Positions 8,983 through 20,573 of a DNA stretch of 64,000 nt are shown one piece after another. A program made the position numbers and the translations under genes. The first letter of the stretch is position 1, and each line of letters begins with the position of its first letter. The stretch lies in contig JADGDV010000013.1 in assembly GCA_016744695.1 (NCBI GenBank), positions 1 through 64,000 of the forward strand, in the 5' to 3' direction. This DNA comes from Hahellaceae bacterium (GTDB taxonomy: Bacteria; Pseudomonadota; Gammaproteobacteria; Pseudomonadales; Oleiphilaceae). The notes under the pieces were generated by a model. The model made no database searches. It was not told the origin of the DNA and was given only the letters and a program-made list of their open reading frames with translations.

Positions 8983-9252
8983 TTATGACTTAGGTATTTT
9001 AAGACAGGCGGCTCTTTCTTTTTTATAAACGGCCTCACAATGTCCCTTATCTTTTGCGAGTTCAATAATACAATAATCAAGATTCCACTTGGCCTTTTCC
9101 AAACATTGATCCAAGTTAACAGCGACAATAAGCCCCTCATGCTTTGGGTATAAATCTGATGAGCTTATAATAGACTTCTCTGCAGAAAAAGAAGATACGT
9201 TCCCTAATGCTCCCAGCATTAAAACCACACATTTAATATAAAAACGACTCAT
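8983..9252 (-). CDS. Small secreted protein with cysteines every 11 residues
   Basis: I do not recognise a family. The protein is 89 aa if started at the ATG at 9252, which has a strong TGAGGGG ribosome binding site 7 bases upstream. An in-frame ATG at 9267 would add five residues but has no such site and overlaps the Shine-Dalgarno. A signal peptide (about residues 1-24, ending SSFSA) implies export to the periplasm or beyond. The mature part has exactly four cysteines spaced C-X10-C-X10-C-X10-C in a charged, probably helical segment. It is a single gene between the pilus operon and ispH with its own hairpin downstream. A helical hairpin with two disulfides, or a metal or heme site, are both possible; function unknown. 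Confidence 0.75.
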   Translation of the reverse strand: MSRFYIKCVVLMLGALGNVSSFSAEKSIISSSDLYPKHEGLIVAVNLDQCLEKAKWNLDYCIIELAKDKGHCEAVYKKERAACLKIPKS

Positions 9253-9360
9253 AACAAAACCCCTCATTGACTATTTTTTATCAAAAAACTATCTAAAATA
9301 CCAAATAAAGAAAATTTGACCAGTGCTGTTTTTAAAATATGACCCAGCTAATACAATAAA

Positions 9361-10314
9361 TCAATTTATTATTGTAACCGGTATCCTCAACTCCTTAGGC
9401 ATACTAAAAACAATATCCTCTTTACGGCCTTCTATCTCATTAGGACTCTCGCCACCCAAGTCTTGCAGTCGCGAAACTACTCGATCAATCAATACATCAG
9501 GTGCAGAAGCCCCTGCGGTCACACCTACATTCTCACAGCCCTTCAGCCAGACAGGGTCAATTTGTTCGTCGTTATCAATCAAATAAGCAGGCGTTCCCAT
9601 TCTTTCGGCCAACTCTCGTAAACGATTAGAGTTTGAACTATTAGGTGAACCCACCACTAACATCAAATCACAGTCACCTGCTAACTGCTTTACAGCATCT
9701 TGTCTGTTTTGAGTAGCGTAGCAAATATCATCTTTTCTAGGGCCTTCTATTTTTGGAAATTTTTTACGCAGAGCCTCAATCACTCTTGCTGCGTCGTCCA
9801 TAGAAAGTGTTGTTTGCGTAACATAAGCTAATTCATCCGGATTTTTAACAACTAGCTTTTCAACATCATTTTCGTCTTCAACCAGATAGATGTTTCCACC
9901 ATTAGTGAAATTATACTGTCCCATGGTGCCCTCAACTTCCGGGTGACCATGATGACCTATCAGAATACACTCACGGCCATCCTTACTATATTTGCTCACC
10001 TCAAGATGAACCTTAGTCACAAGCGGACAGGTTGCATCAAAAACTCTCAAGTCACGGTCTTTGGCTTCTTTTTTAACCGCTTTTGACACCCCGTGGGCAC
10101 TAAAAATAACCAAGGAGTCATCAGGCACTTCAACTAGCTCATCAACAAATATAGCACCACGATCTCGAAGGTCGTCGACTACAAATTTGTTATGTACCAC
10201 TTCATGTCGAACATAAACAGGTGCACCGAATACATCCAAGGCTCGATTCACTATCTCTATTGCGCGATCTACACCAGCACAAAACCCACGCGGGTTTGCC
10301 AAACTAATTCTCAT
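9361..10314 (-). CDS. ispH: 4-hydroxy-3-methylbut-2-enyl diphosphate reductase IspH
   Basis: The last enzyme of the MEP pathway, reducing HMBPP to IPP and DMAPP with a [4Fe-4S] cluster. The protein is 317 aa from the ATG at 10314, which gives the family start [15 protein letters not shown] and avoids overlapping fkpB; an upstream in-frame start would add eight residues. The three cluster cysteines are C12 (RGFCAG), C96 (DATCP) and C198 (DDICYA). The substrate-binding histidines occur in RHEVVHN and GHHGHPE. It is the last gene of the murJ-ribF-ileS-lspA-fkpB-ispH run, 7 bp after fkpB, with GAGAAG as probable ribosome binding site. Confidence 0.97.
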   Translation of the reverse strand: MRISLANPRGFCAGVDRAIEIVNRALDVFGAPVYVRHEVVHNKFVVDDLRDRGAIFVDELVEVPDDSLVIFSAHGVSKAVKKEAKDRDLRVFDATCPLVTKVHLEVSKYSKDGRECILIGHHGHPEVEGTMGQYNFTNGGNIYLVEDENDVEKLVVKNPDELAYVTQTTLSMDDAARVIEALRKKFPKIEGPRKDDICYATQNRQDAVKQLAGDCDLMLVVGSPNSSNSNRLRELAERMGTPAYLIDNDEQIDPVWLKGCENVGVTAGASAPDVLIDRVVSRLQDLGGESPNEIEGRKEDIVFSMPKELRIPVTIIN

Positions 10315-10321
10315 GTTTAAT

Positions 10322-10774
10322 TTACTTCTCTTCACCAAGCGCGGTCACGCTTAAAACTTGTACTTCAAATTTAAGCGTTTCACCAGCTAAAGGATGATTA
10401 AAGTCAATCACCACTTCATCATCAGTAAATGACTTTACGACACCCGGTAATTCTGACTTATTCGCATCTGCAAAAGAGATAACCAAACCTTCGGCTAATT
10501 CAATATCGTCAGCAAACTGTGAGCGCGCAATGGTTTGCTGATTATTCGGGTTTGGCATACCGAATGATTTTTCAGGTGGTACATCCCATTCGCCTTTGTC
10601 ACCGGCTTTCATGCCCACTAATAACGATTCAAAGCCTTCTGGAAGGTTTCCATCACCAAACTCAAAGGCAGCTGCATCACCTTCAAAGGTTGAGTCTACA
10701 ACGCTACCGTCTTCTAGCTTCAAGGAAAAATGAAGAACAATACCTGTTCCCTTACCTACTTCCAGTTCACTCAT
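10322..10774 (-). CDS. fkpB: FKBP-type peptidyl-prolyl isomerase FkpB (SlpA type)
   Basis: A 150-aa cytoplasmic FKBP-type prolyl isomerase. The FKBP core at the N-terminus ([20 protein letters not shown]) is interrupted by the IF (insert-in-flap) chaperone domain starting near [17 protein letters not shown], and the fold closes with [20 protein letters not shown], a signature of SlyD/SlpA-type proteins. There is no His-rich tail, so it belongs to the SlpA/FkpB rather than the SlyD branch. The gene lies between lspA and ispH on the same strand, as in E. coli and Pseudomonas. Length is normal. Confidence 0.95.
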   Translation of the reverse strand: MSELEVGKGTGIVLHFSLKLEDGSVVDSTFEGDAAAFEFGDGNLPEGFESLLVGMKAGDKGEWDVPPEKSFGMPNPNNQQTIARSQFADDIELAEGLVISFADANKSELPGVVKSFTDDEVVIDFNHPLAGETLKFEVQVLSVTALGEEK

Positions 10775-10809
10775 ATGATTACCTGTCTCTAAATTAAGCC
10801 GTCTTTATG

Positions 10810-11286
10810 TTAAGCTTTTTCAGTTGTTTCTTCTGATGGTTTTCGAAAAATATCTAGCGCCATCATTATTGCGCCTACCGTAATGGCAGAATCTGCCAGA
10901 TTAAAAGCAGGAAAGTGGTTATTTCCCCAGTAAAAATGAAGAAAATCTACCACATAGCCGAGTAAAACGCGGTCGTATAAATTACCCAGCGCCCCACCTA
11001 ATACTAATGCAATAGCCACGGCTAGCCACTTGTCGTCTTTTATTGATGCTAGCCATTTAACCAGCATGATACTTATACCCACAGCGAGAATGGCGAAAAA
11101 CCAACGCTGCCAGCCCCCGGCCCCAGCTAAAAAGCTGAATGCAGCACCTGTATTATGTAGTAAAGTAAAATTAAAAAACGGTAGCACAGGGACTGAAATG
11201 GCGTAGTCCAACATGTCAGTCGCCAACCATTTTGTTCCTAGATCGAGCACCACTACAGCGGCTGCTAACCATAACCATTTCAACAT
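10810..11286 (-). CDS. lspA: Lipoprotein signal peptidase LspA (signal peptidase II)
   Basis: A 158-aa inner-membrane aspartic protease that removes signal peptides from prolipoproteins at the lipobox. Four membrane segments are visible. Conserved motifs are DLGTKW near the N-terminus, NTGAAFSFLA, the catalytic Asp region GNLYDR...VVDFLHFY and the second catalytic Asp in FNLADSAI. It lies between ileS and fkpB, the standard position. Likely clients encoded in this window are PilP, the DUF2057-type lipoprotein and the Ggt at the right end. Confidence 0.97.
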   Translation of the reverse strand: MLKWLWLAAAVVVLDLGTKWLATDMLDYAISVPVLPFFNFTLLHNTGAAFSFLAGAGGWQRWFFAILAVGISIMLVKWLASIKDDKWLAVAIALVLGGALGNLYDRVLLGYVVDFLHFYWGNNHFPAFNLADSAITVGAIMMALDIFRKPSEETTEKA

Positions 11287-11339
11287 AAGTATTCCAAATT
11301 TCTCAACAATATAAGGGGCACTTTAATCTAGGTCGTCAG

Positions 11340-14189
11340 TTACGCAAACTGCCTAGACTCACCTTCTCCATCAATGTTTTCAATACAACGACCACATAAC
11401 GTAGGATGCGCTTCATGAGAACCTACATCTTCTCGCTGATGCCAGCATCGCTCACACTTTTCATGTTCACTAGAAACAATGGAGATTTTAAGCCCTTCTA
11501 TATCCGTCGCAACGGCTTGCTCAGAACCTTCATCAGATAAACCAACGACTCTGGCCTCTGAAGTAATTAATACAAACCTTAGCTCTTCACCTAAAGAAGC
11601 TAACATTTTCTGTACATCATTATCACAGAAGAGAGTCACTTCAGTGGTCATAGAACCTTTGATCGTACCTGCTTTACGCGCTTCTTCCATCTGCTTATTG
11701 ACAGCTGTCTTCACTGCAAGAATTTGCTCCCAGTACGCACGACCTTTCTCTTCTGAGTCAGCCATTGGCTGTAAACCCTGGTACCATTCTTCAATAAAGA
11801 CTGTTTTACCGCGCTCACCCGGTAGAGTGGTCCAGATTTCATCTGCGGTAAAACTTAGTACAGGAGCAATCCAACGCACTAAGGCCTCTGTCACATGATA
11901 CATCGCCGTTTGGCAAGAGCGACGCTCAAGACTATCCGGCTTGGTGGTGTACTGGCGATCTTTAATGATATCTAAATAGAAGCTACCTAGGTCAATATTA
12001 CAGAATTGAAGTATTTTCTGAGAAACGGCAAGAAGATTATATTCATCATAAGCTTCAAGTAGTTCTTTTTGAAGCAAGTAAGCACGATCAACAACCCAAC
12101 GATCTAGAGCAAGCATATTTTCAGGCGCTACGATATCGGTTGCTGGTTCAAAGCCATTGATATTAGCTAATAAGAAACGGGCTGTGTTACGAATTCGACG
12201 ATAAGAATCAGCGGTACGCTTGAGGATTTCATCTGAAACCGTCATCTCACCACTGTAATCTGTTGATGCGACCCATAAACGAAGAATATCAGCCCCTAGC
12301 TTGTTCATCACCTCAACAGGCGCAACAACATTGCCCATGGATTTAGACATTTTCTTGCCTTGCCCATCCACCACAAAACCGTGAGTAAGCACTTGCTTAT
12401 AAGGCGCAGCACCGTTAATCGCGATACCTGTTTTTAGTGATGACTGGAACCAACCACGATGCTGATCTGAACCTTCAAGGTAAAGATCCGCTGGGTATTG
12501 TCCTAATTCATCACGCTGCCTTAATACCGCGGCATGCGTTACGCCAGAATCAAACCATACATCTAGTGTATCGGTTACTTTCTGCCATTGATCTGCGTCT
12601 TCGCCCAGCACATCGGCCGGGGCAAGATCAAACCACGCATCCATCCCTTCTTTTTCGACTAACTTGGCCACTTCTTCAATTAAACGGCTAGTTTCAGGAT
12701 GAAGCTCTTGAGTTTCTTTGTTAACAAATAAGGCTATGGGAACACCCCAGGTTCGCTGGCGAGAAATACACCAATCAGGGCTTTGCTCTAACATGCCCTC
12801 AATACGTTGCTGCCCCCAAGAAGGGATCCACTGAACCCCTTTAACCGCGTCAAGTGCAGCATCTTTAAGGCCATTTTGACTCATACTGACAAACCACTGA
12901 GGCGTTGCACGGAAAATCAGCGGAGTTTTGGTACGCCAGCAATGTGGGAAGCTGTGGCTAAATGATTTTTTGTAGACCAACTTGTTATGCTGGTTAAGCA
13001 CTTCAAGCACCTTGTCATCCACTTTATAAACGTGTTGTCCGGCAAATAATTCGGCACTTTCACGGAACACACCATTATCATCGACTAGGTTAAGTGTTTT
13101 TAGTCCGTAAGCCTTACCTACGTTAAAGTCATCAACACCGTGATCTGGTGCAGTATGTACAGCACCTGTGCCCGCATCGGTCGTTACATGGTCACCCAAA
13201 ATAACAGGCACCTGACGTTCTGAATAGAATGGGTGGGCCAGTAATTTACGTTCTAAATCTGCACCTTTACAGCGTCCTACAACAGCGTATTCATCTACAC
13301 CGTAACGAGTCATGTTATCTACATAGAGTGCATCAGCCATTACCAAACGCTCTTTACCAGCGCTACCGTCACCTAAAATCGTAGTGCACTCAACCAGAAC
13401 GTACTCAAGGTCTGCATGCAAAGAAACCGCTTGGTTCGATGGTAGAGTCCAAGGCGTGGTTGTCCAGATAATAACGGATACGTCTCCTTCTCCGCCATCA
13501 CCTTCTAAATCAAAAGCATTGATAAAATCAGCTTGATCTACCGCTGAAAAACGTACATCAATAGCCGTCGAAATTTTATCTTGATATTCAACTTCTGCTT
13601 CCGCTAGCGCAGACCCGCCCACGACACTCCAATAAACAGGCTTAAAACCTTTGTGGAGGTGGCCGTTTTCAACTATTTTTCCTAAAGAACGGATAATATC
13701 AGCTTCAAATGCGAAATCCATCGTGAGATAAGGATTAGCCCAGTCACCCAAAACACCTAGACGAATAAAATCTTCTCTCTGCCCATCAACTTGCTTCTGA
13801 GCATATTTTCTACAAGCTTGGCGAAATGTTTTAACATCTACTTTAACGCCCGCTTTACCGATTTTTTTCTCTACATTATGCTCAATAGGCAAACCATGGC
13901 AGTCCCAGCCAGGAATGTAAGGCGCATCAAAACCACTAATAGTTTTCGCCTTAACAATGACATCTTTTAATATTTTATTAACCGCATGACCAATGTGAAT
14001 ATTGCCGTTTGCGTAAGGAGGGCCGTCATGAAGAATAAATTTTTCAGCACCGCGTCGTGCATCCCTGATTTGCTGATACAGGTCTTTTTCTTGCCATTCT
14101 TTAAGCTGCTTAGGCTCTCGCTGTGCAAGATTGCCTCGCATAGGAAATTCTGTATCTGGCAGGTTCAGGGTGTGCTTATAGTCACTCAT
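11340..14189 (-). CDS. ileS: Isoleucyl-tRNA synthetase IleS
   Basis: A 949-aa class I aminoacyl-tRNA synthetase that charges tRNA-Ile. The HIGH motif is in [13 protein letters not shown] (about residues 57-69) and KMSKS occurs in [11 protein letters not shown]. Between them lies the CP1 editing domain, with the [10 protein letters not shown] and [14 protein letters not shown] motifs. The C-terminal zinc finger CERCWHQRE...CGRCIENI is present, as in the bacterial-type enzyme of E. coli. An AAAGAAG ribosome binding site precedes the ATG. It sits 32 bp after ribF and 53 bp before lspA in the usual order. Length matches the family. Confidence 0.98.
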   Translation of the reverse strand: MSDYKHTLNLPDTEFPMRGNLAQREPKQLKEWQEKDLYQQIRDARRGAEKFILHDGPPYANGNIHIGHAVNKILKDVIVKAKTISGFDAPYIPGWDCHGLPIEHNVEKKIGKAGVKVDVKTFRQACRKYAQKQVDGQREDFIRLGVLGDWANPYLTMDFAFEADIIRSLGKIVENGHLHKGFKPVYWSVVGGSALAEAEVEYQDKISTAIDVRFSAVDQADFINAFDLEGDGGEGDVSVIIWTTTPWTLPSNQAVSLHADLEYVLVECTTILGDGSAGKERLVMADALYVDNMTRYGVDEYAVVGRCKGADLERKLLAHPFYSERQVPVILGDHVTTDAGTGAVHTAPDHGVDDFNVGKAYGLKTLNLVDDNGVFRESAELFAGQHVYKVDDKVLEVLNQHNKLVYKKSFSHSFPHCWRTKTPLIFRATPQWFVSMSQNGLKDAALDAVKGVQWIPSWGQQRIEGMLEQSPDWCISRQRTWGVPIALFVNKETQELHPETSRLIEEVAKLVEKEGMDAWFDLAPADVLGEDADQWQKVTDTLDVWFDSGVTHAAVLRQRDELGQYPADLYLEGSDQHRGWFQSSLKTGIAINGAAPYKQVLTHGFVVDGQGKKMSKSMGNVVAPVEVMNKLGADILRLWVASTDYSGEMTVSDEILKRTADSYRRIRNTARFLLANINGFEPATDIVAPENMLALDRWVVDRAYLLQKELLEAYDEYNLLAVSQKILQFCNIDLGSFYLDIIKDRQYTTKPDSLERRSCQTAMYHVTEALVRWIAPVLSFTADEIWTTLPGERGKTVFIEEWYQGLQPMADSEEKGRAYWEQILAVKTAVNKQMEEARKAGTIKGSMTTEVTLFCDNDVQKMLASLGEELRFVLITSEARVVGLSDEGSEQAVATDIEGLKISIVSSEHEKCERCWHQREDVGSHEAHPTLCGRCIENIDGEGESRQFA

Positions 14190-14221
14190 CTTCTTTTCAC
14201 TTCATCACGATTTACGGGTTA

Positions 14222-15151
14222 TTATTTAAAATACGTTTTGGTTTCTTCTATGTCTTTGAAAATTTGTTCTTTTAATGTATCTATATCACTAAATTTTTTC
14301 TCATCGCGAATGCGTCGCTTAAATACAACCTGCAAATGCTCACCATAAATAGAGCCATCAAAATCAAACAAATGAACCTCTAAAGAAGGCTGTATTCCAT
14401 CCACGGTTGGCCGTACACCAATATTAGCAACGCCTTGCAAACAAATGCCAGACTCAAGCGTCGCCTCTACGGCATAAACACCCTTCAATACCAGATTTTT
14501 CCGACCTAGAGATACATTAGCTGTAGGCACCCCTAGTTGACGCCCTAATTTTCGACCATGTACGATACAACCCGTAATGGTATACGGGTGGCCTAACAAT
14601 CGCTCCACCAAATCAAAACTATTACTATCTAGAGCATTACGAACACGCGTACTGCTTACTCGTTCAGAGTCAATCTCAACCGTTCGGGTATTTTCAACCG
14701 AGTAACCACATTCATTACCCACTTTACTTAATAAAGCAAAGTCGCCAGCACGATCACTACCAAACCTAAAGTCATCACCAATAACAAGGTGCTTAATATT
14801 AAGCCCACCAACCAACACCTGATCAATAAACTCTCGAGCAGACATTTCATGTAAACGATCACTGAACTTTAAACAGAGCAGGTAATCAATTTTTAACGTT
14901 CTAAGGGCAACTAATTTCTCCCTAAAACGCATTAATCGTGCAGGCGCACTCTCAGCTCTAAAATATTCCTGAGGCTGAGGTTCAAATACCACAACAACAG
15001 AAGGCACACCTAACTTTTCTGCACTTTCTTGAACCTGTTCGATAATGACCTGATGCCCTACATGTACACCATCAAAATTACCAATCGTGGCGACACACCC
15101 CTGCGGGGCTTTTTGCGCTGCCAAACTGTGCAGCCCACGTATGAGCTTCAT
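14222..15151 (-). CDS. ribF: Bifunctional riboflavin kinase / FAD synthetase RibF
   Basis: A cytoplasmic enzyme of about 309 aa that phosphorylates riboflavin to FMN and adenylates it to FAD. The N-terminal nucleotidyltransferase domain shows IGNFDGVHVGHQ and SSTRVRNAL. The C-terminal kinase domain begins near YTITGCIVHGRKLGRQLGVPTANV. I chose the ATG at 15151 (MKLIRGLHSL), the family start, with a TAGG ribosome binding site; a TTG three codons upstream is in frame. It lies between murJ and ileS and uses the riboflavin made by the rib genes at 27.0-30.6 kb. Confidence 0.96.
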   Translation of the reverse strand: MKLIRGLHSLAAQKAPQGCVATIGNFDGVHVGHQVIIEQVQESAEKLGVPSVVVVFEPQPQEYFRAESAPARLMRFREKLVALRTLKIDYLLCLKFSDRLHEMSAREFIDQVLVGGLNIKHLVIGDDFRFGSDRAGDFALLSKVGNECGYSVENTRTVEIDSERVSSTRVRNALDSNSFDLVERLLGHPYTITGCIVHGRKLGRQLGVPTANVSLGRKNLVLKGVYAVEATLESGICLQGVANIGVRPTVDGIQPSLEVHLFDFDGSIYGEHLQVVFKRRIRDEKKFSDIDTLKEQIFKDIEETKTYFK

Positions 15152-15186
15152 TAACACCAACCTATTCTATTATAAAGAAACTCAAA

Positions 15187-15211
15187 TGGGCGATTATATA
15201 AGGATCGCCCA
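15187..15211. other. Small inverted repeat between murJ and ribF
   Basis: An 8-bp perfect inverted repeat (TGGGCGAT / ATCGCCCA) with a 9-base loop lies in the 120-bp gap between the murJ stop and the ribF start. No clear uridine tract follows on the minus strand, so a terminator is possible but weak; it may be an RNA stem within the operon. Confidence 0.4.
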
Positions 15212-15271
15212 ATTAAATCTAACCCCAAACAGTCATTCTACGACTTAAGCACAAGGTGAGAGAACAAAGCG

Positions 15272-16870
15272 TTAATGCCGAACAAGAAATGCCTTTATTC
15301 TCAGCCCAGAAAGGTACAAACCAACAAAATAAGCCCCCCCACCTGCAACAACAATAATGGCAAGATAGTATATTCGCTCCCAAACCGTCATAACTAACCA
15401 ATCAGGAAATAAATACAACAAAGCCAAAATTGACCCTATCATCAAAAGTAAGGAAAAACCCATCTGACAGAGAAATTTAACCCAGCCGTTATGCAGCCAA
15501 TAAACCTTATCTTTAACTAAACCCCGATAGAGTAAAAAAGCATTTAACCACGCAGATAATGCGGTAGCCAAAGCCAGACCCGTGTGAGCCAGAGGCCAAA
15601 TAAGAATCAGGTTAAACACCATATTAACCCCCATCGCTATTACACCTATTTTTACGGGTGTTTTAGTATCTTGACGAGAGAAATAACCGGGCGCTAATAC
15701 TTTAATTAACATAAAGGCCATTAAGCCTGAAGCATACGCCCTTAAACTTAATACAGACATTGATACATCATGAGCAGTGAGCTCACCATGATAAAAAAGC
15801 GTTGCCAGCAAAGGCTCAGCCAACAACAATAAAGCAATAGCCGCAGGCAAGCCAATTAATAAAACCAACCTTAAAGCCCAATCCAGTGTTTTTGAAAACT
15901 CGTTAAAGGATGAATCTGTATGCTTACGAGACAAAGACGGCAAAATAACCGTGGCGATAGCAATACCAAAAACCCCTAAAGGCAATTCTGATAACCTATC
16001 AGAATAATAAAGCCAAGATACACTGCCTGTCTCAAGAAAAGAGGCCAACACTGTATCAAGCAATAAGTTAATTTGGCTGACAGAAACACCAAAAAGCGCA
16101 GGCAGCATTAATTTCATTATCCTGGTCACGCCCTCATGACGATAATCCAACCTTGGTCGCGGCATTAAACCCAGCTTCATCAAAAATGGGAACTGGAAAA
16201 ACAGCTGCAACATACCCGCAACCAAAACCCCCCAAGCCATCGCAACCACAGGATTATCAAGATAAGGAGAGAGCCAAATAGCAGATGCTATAAGAGACAG
16301 ATTAAGTAATACCGGCGTAAAAGCAGGTATGGCGAAACGCCCATAACTATTTAAAATTGAACCCGCGAATGCCGTTAGTGATATAAGCAATAGATAAGGA
16401 AAGGTTAAGCGTAGCATCTCACTTGCTAATGTGAACTTCTCAGGTTCATCCACAAACCCTGGCGCAAAAACCATAGTTAATAATGGGGAACCCGCAACAG
16501 CCAGCAAAGTAACAACCAGAAGCACCAACCCTAAGACACCGGCTACGGAATTAATTAGAGCTCGAACATCCCGAAGGTCCTTTTTTAAACGATATTCAGA
16601 TAGCACAGGTACAAATGCTTGAGCGAATGCCCCCTCAGCAAACAAACGCCGAAGAAAGTTAGGGATTTTAAATGCAACAAAGAAGGCATCAGCCCCCGCA
16701 CCTGCTCCAAAATAACGAGCAATGACAATATCACGCACCAAGCCAAGGACCCGGGATAGCATGGTCATGGAGCCCACCACACTACTCGACTTTAACAGCC
16801 CAGGGGAGGCGTTTTCTTTTTTGGGCAAAGCACTCACCCCACCCTTTTCTACATCTTTCTTCAATTTCAT
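15272..16870 (-). CDS. murJ: Lipid II flippase MurJ (MviN)
   Basis: A polytopic inner-membrane protein of about 532 aa, of the MOP superfamily, that flips lipid II for peptidoglycan synthesis. The family opening is SMTMLSRVLGLVRDIVIARYFGAG, followed by the loop with FLRRLFAEGAFAQAFVPVL. About 14 membrane segments are visible. It carries an N-terminal extension of about 25 polar residues before the core. I chose the ATG at 16870; a GTG at 16894 in the same frame would add eight residues and cannot be excluded. It heads the run murJ-ribF-ileS-lspA-fkpB-ispH and is divergent from rpsT. Confidence 0.95.
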   Translation of the reverse strand: MKLKKDVEKGGVSALPKKENASPGLLKSSSVVGSMTMLSRVLGLVRDIVIARYFGAGAGADAFFVAFKIPNFLRRLFAEGAFAQAFVPVLSEYRLKKDLRDVRALINSVAGVLGLVLLVVTLLAVAGSPLLTMVFAPGFVDEPEKFTLASEMLRLTFPYLLLISLTAFAGSILNSYGRFAIPAFTPVLLNLSLIASAIWLSPYLDNPVVAMAWGVLVAGMLQLFFQFPFLMKLGLMPRPRLDYRHEGVTRIMKLMLPALFGVSVSQINLLLDTVLASFLETGSVSWLYYSDRLSELPLGVFGIAIATVILPSLSRKHTDSSFNEFSKTLDWALRLVLLIGLPAAIALLLLAEPLLATLFYHGELTAHDVSMSVLSLRAYASGLMAFMLIKVLAPGYFSRQDTKTPVKIGVIAMGVNMVFNLILIWPLAHTGLALATALSAWLNAFLLYRGLVKDKVYWLHNGWVKFLCQMGFSLLLMIGSILALLYLFPDWLVMTVWERIYYLAIIVVAGGGAYFVGLYLSGLRIKAFLVRH

Positions 16871-17036
16871 ATTCTCAGTAAAAATGGCGCACACGACCCA
16901 CCCGACAAAAACACAGGCTATTCGCTAAAAAAGTGGGAATAATAACACCATCCCTTTAATAATTCGCCTCAACTCTGTATCATGCGCGACAACGCTCAAT
17001 AACAACCCATTAAAAACAGGGTTTACAACGTAGTTA

Positions 17037-17065
17037 TTGACAATAAGAGTTTAAAGAGGCATAGT
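17037..17065 (+). promoter_or_regulatory. Sigma-70-type promoter of rpsT
   Basis: A perfect -35 box TTGACA (17037-17042), a 17-base spacer and a -10 box CATAGT (17060-17065, 4 of 6 matches). Transcription would start near 17072, giving a leader of about 60 nt before rpsT. Confidence 0.7.
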
Positions 17066-17131
17066 CTCGCGTCATTTATTTTGAGTCCGCTCAAAATTAT
17101 ATAATATTTTTGCAAATCGAGGAGTCCAACG

Positions 17132-17401
17132 GTGGCTAATTCCCCATCTTCAAAAAAGCGCGCACGTCAGCAAGAAAAGCGTCGCCAGCACAATGCAAGC
17201 CAACGTTCCATGGTTCGCACATTCATCAAAAAAGTGACAGCTAAAATTGAAGCTGGCAACCACGAAGAAGCTCTAACTGCTTTTAATGAAGCCGTTCCTG
17301 CTATCGACAGCATGACGAGTAAAGGCATTCTTCCTAAGAACAGAGCTGCCCGCATCAAGAGTCGCATGAATACACGAGTTAAGGCGCTAAAAGCAGCTTA
17401 A
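17132..17401 (+). CDS. rpsT: 30S ribosomal protein S20
   Basis: An 89-aa basic, helical primary-binding protein of the small subunit body. The start MANSPSSKKRARQQEKRRQHN and the MNTRVKALKA ending are characteristic of S20. Translation starts at GTG, with a strong GAGGAG ribosome binding site 7 bases upstream. A non-ATG start is notable because E. coli rpsT uses UUG and is translationally autoregulated. The gene has its own promoter and a bidirectional terminator, is divergent from murJ and convergent with proB. Confidence 0.97.
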   Translation: MANSPSSKKRARQQEKRRQHNASQRSMVRTFIKKVTAKIEAGNHEEALTAFNEAVPAIDSMTSKGILPKNRAARIKSRMNTRVKALKAA

Positions 17402-17415
17402 TTTGTAGTATTAAT

Positions 17416-17443
17416 AAAAAAACCGGCTATTGCCGGTTTTTTT
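17416..17443. terminator. Bidirectional intrinsic terminator between rpsT and proB
   Basis: A CCGGC / GCCGG stem with a 4-base loop is flanked by seven A on the left and seven T on the right, which extend the stem. It reads as an intrinsic terminator for rpsT on the plus strand and equally for proB on the minus strand. Confidence 0.9.
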
Positions 17444-17470
17444 ATGCCTTATTAATGCATCAACAGAAAA

Positions 17471-18604
17471 TCACACCAACACTAAATTATCTCGATGCAC
17501 CAACTCTGACTCATTAACATAACCTAGTATTGATTCAATCTTATCGCTAGATTGCCCTATAATCTTTTCCGCATCCACAAAGTCATAAGCAACCAAACCT
17601 CTAGCCACCTCGCGACCCATCTCATCAACACAGACAACCATCTCTCCTCGCCGAAAACGACCAGAAACAGACTTAACACCAACCGGTAATAAACTTCGAC
17701 CTTTTTGACGCAAAACCTTAACAGCACCTGCATCAAGCACCAACTGACCACGCGTTTGCAAATGCCCTGCTAACCATTGCTTTCTAGCAACCTGACGCTC
17801 CTGGCTTGGCAACAATAAAGTGCCCAGCTTCTCGGCAGACCTTAAACGACGAAGCACATCTTTAATGCGTCCACCCACAATAACTGTTCGCGCCCCAGAA
17901 CGTGCTGCTAATCGAGCCGCTCGAACCTTGGTCACCATTCCTCCGCGCCCAAGCACACCTGCTCCACCTGCAGCCATAGCATCTAGAGACTCATCATCAG
18001 CCAAAGCCTCATCAAGCAAAACAGCATCAGTATTTTTTCGCGGATCCTTATCATACAAACCATCTTGATCTGTCAGAATAATTAAAGCATCCGCCTCAAT
18101 CAAATTAGCCACTAACGCACCCAAAGTGTCATTGTCGCCAAACTTAATTTCATCCGTTACAACCGTGTCATTCTCATTAACAATAGGAATGACATTCATA
18201 CCCATGAGCGACTTTAACGTCCCCCTCGCATTCAAATAGCGCTTACGGTCAGACAAGTCATCATGAGTCAGTAATATTTGAGCCGCATGTAAACCGTATC
18301 GCTTAAACTCTGTTTCATAAGTCTGAACCAAACCCATCTGACCCACCGCTGCAGCTGCCTGCAGCTCATGCAAATGCTTAGGCCGCTGCTTCAGCTTCAA
18401 TCGAGTAATACCCTCAGCAACAGAACCCGACGAAACCAAAACAATATCAACACCCTGCTGACGCAACCAAACCAATTGCCCCACCCACTGAGCAATAGAC
18501 TGCTTGTCCAAGCCCTCGCCATCATTCGTAAGTAAGGCACTACCAATTTTAACAACCCAACACTGAGACGCTGACAACGCCTGCCGACCAGACAAAATAC
18601 TCAC
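17471..18604 (-). CDS. proB: Glutamate 5-kinase ProB
   Basis: A 377-aa enzyme that phosphorylates glutamate in the first step of proline synthesis. The amino-acid kinase domain (about residues 15-260) shows [29 protein letters not shown] and [11 protein letters not shown]-terminal PUA domain (about 280-360) is present, as in the long E. coli-type enzyme. Allosteric inhibition by proline is known for the family. It is the last gene of rplU-rpmA-obgE-proB, 45 bp after obgE. No proA is next to it, which is normal in Pseudomonas-like genomes. Confidence 0.97.
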   Translation of the reverse strand: MSILSGRQALSASQCWVVKIGSALLTNDGEGLDKQSIAQWVGQLVWLRQQGVDIVLVSSGSVAEGITRLKLKQRPKHLHELQAAAAVGQMGLVQTYETEFKRYGLHAAQILLTHDDLSDRKRYLNARGTLKSLMGMNVIPIVNENDTVVTDEIKFGDNDTLGALVANLIEADALIILTDQDGLYDKDPRKNTDAVLLDEALADDESLDAMAAGGAGVLGRGGMVTKVRAARLAARSGARTVIVGGRIKDVLRRLRSAEKLGTLLLPSQERQVARKQWLAGHLQTRGQLVLDAGAVKVLRQKGRSLLPVGVKSVSGRFRRGEMVVCVDEMGREVARGLVAYDFVDAEKIIGQSSDKIESILGYVNESELVHRDNLVLV

Positions 18605-18649
18605 CCCTTTAAAATAAGCTGTAAGTGTCGCGTAGCAACTTCAAAAAAA

Positions 18650-19888
<1,239 letters not shown>

Positions 19889-19934
19889 TCATTTCACTAA
19901 AAACTATCACTTTACACTCAATCTATGCCCCAAA

Positions 19935-19965
19935 CAAAAAAAGCCCCGCAAGAGCGGAGCTTTTT
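19935..19965 (-). terminator. Terminator or attenuator after rpmA
   Basis: A stem of AAAGC/GCTTT and CCGC/GCGG arms with one internal mismatch and a short AAGA loop, followed on the minus strand by seven T. It lies 16 bp after the rpmA stop and before obgE, so it should reduce transcription from the ribosomal protein genes into obgE-proB. Confidence 0.8.
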
Positions 19966-19980
19966 AGGTCGAACTACAAA

Positions 19981-20241
19981 CTAGCTAGCGTCTACGACAT
20001 TAACAAATCTACGGTTCTTGGCACCTTTAACTTCAAACTTGATAACACCGTCCGCTGTTGCAAACAAAGTGTGATCCTTACCACAACCAACATTTGCACC
20101 AGGGTGAAACTGAGTTCCACGCTGACGTACAATAATGTTACCTGCTTTAACTACTTGGCCGCCGTACATTTTGACACCAAGTCGTTTCGACTCGGAATCA
20201 CGGCCGTTATTGGTACTACCACCAGCTTTCTTGTGAGCCAT
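19981..20241 (-). CDS. rpmA: 50S ribosomal protein L27
   Basis: An 86-aa basic protein of the 50S subunit whose N-terminal tail reaches toward the peptidyl transferase centre. [16 protein letters not shown] is the family N-terminus, with no sign of the cleaved extension seen in Firmicutes. [20 protein letters not shown] is the conserved core. It lies 20 bp downstream of rplU, the universal bacterial pairing. Length is normal. Confidence 0.98.
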   Translation of the reverse strand: MAHKKAGGSTNNGRDSESKRLGVKMYGGQVVKAGNIIVRQRGTQFHPGANVGCGKDHTLFATADGVIKFEVKGAKNRRFVNVVDAS

Positions 20242-20261
20242 TAGTTTTCTCCTCTAGCCGC

Positions 20262-20573
20262 TTAGGCATTAATTCCAGTGATTTTAACTTCTGTATACCA
20301 CTGACGGTGACCCATCTGTTTCATGTGGTGCTTACGACGCTTAAACTTCATGATCTTAACTTTATCGTGACGACCGTGGCTAACTACTTCTGCAGTTACC
20401 TTAGCGCCTTCAACAACAGGAGCGCCAATTTTAACATCATCTCCGCTAACAACCATTAGCACTTTATCAAAATCAATAGCGCCGCCGGTTTCTACTTCAA
20501 TTTTTTCTAGCTTCAGCACTTCACCTTCAACTACACGGTGCTGCTTACCACCACTTACAATAACTGCGTACAT
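20262..20573 (-). CDS. rplU: 50S ribosomal protein L21
   Basis: A 103-aa 23S rRNA-binding protein. [14 protein letters not shown] at the start and [23 protein letters not shown] near the C-terminus are L21 signatures. A GGAG ribosome binding site precedes the ATG. It is the first gene of the rplU-rpmA pair, with a probable promoter about 180 bp upstream, which would leave a long untranslated leader. It is divergent from ispB, the common arrangement in gammaproteobacteria. Confidence 0.98.
   Translation of the reverse strand: MYAVIVSGGKQHRVVEGEVLKLEKIEVETGGAIDFDKVLMVVSGDDVKIGAPVVEGAKVTAEVVSHGRHDKVKIMKFKRRKHHMKQMGHRQWYTEVKITGINA

Noticed and set aside
9353..9375. A-T-only hairpin at the 3' end of ispH
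   Set aside because: The 7-bp stem is entirely A/T and overlaps the stop codon region; too weak to call a terminator in AT-rich DNA.
15219..15401. A 60-codon Cys-rich open frame at the end of murJ
   Set aside because: It overlaps the last 130 bp of murJ in another frame and has no ribosome binding site or homology I can see.
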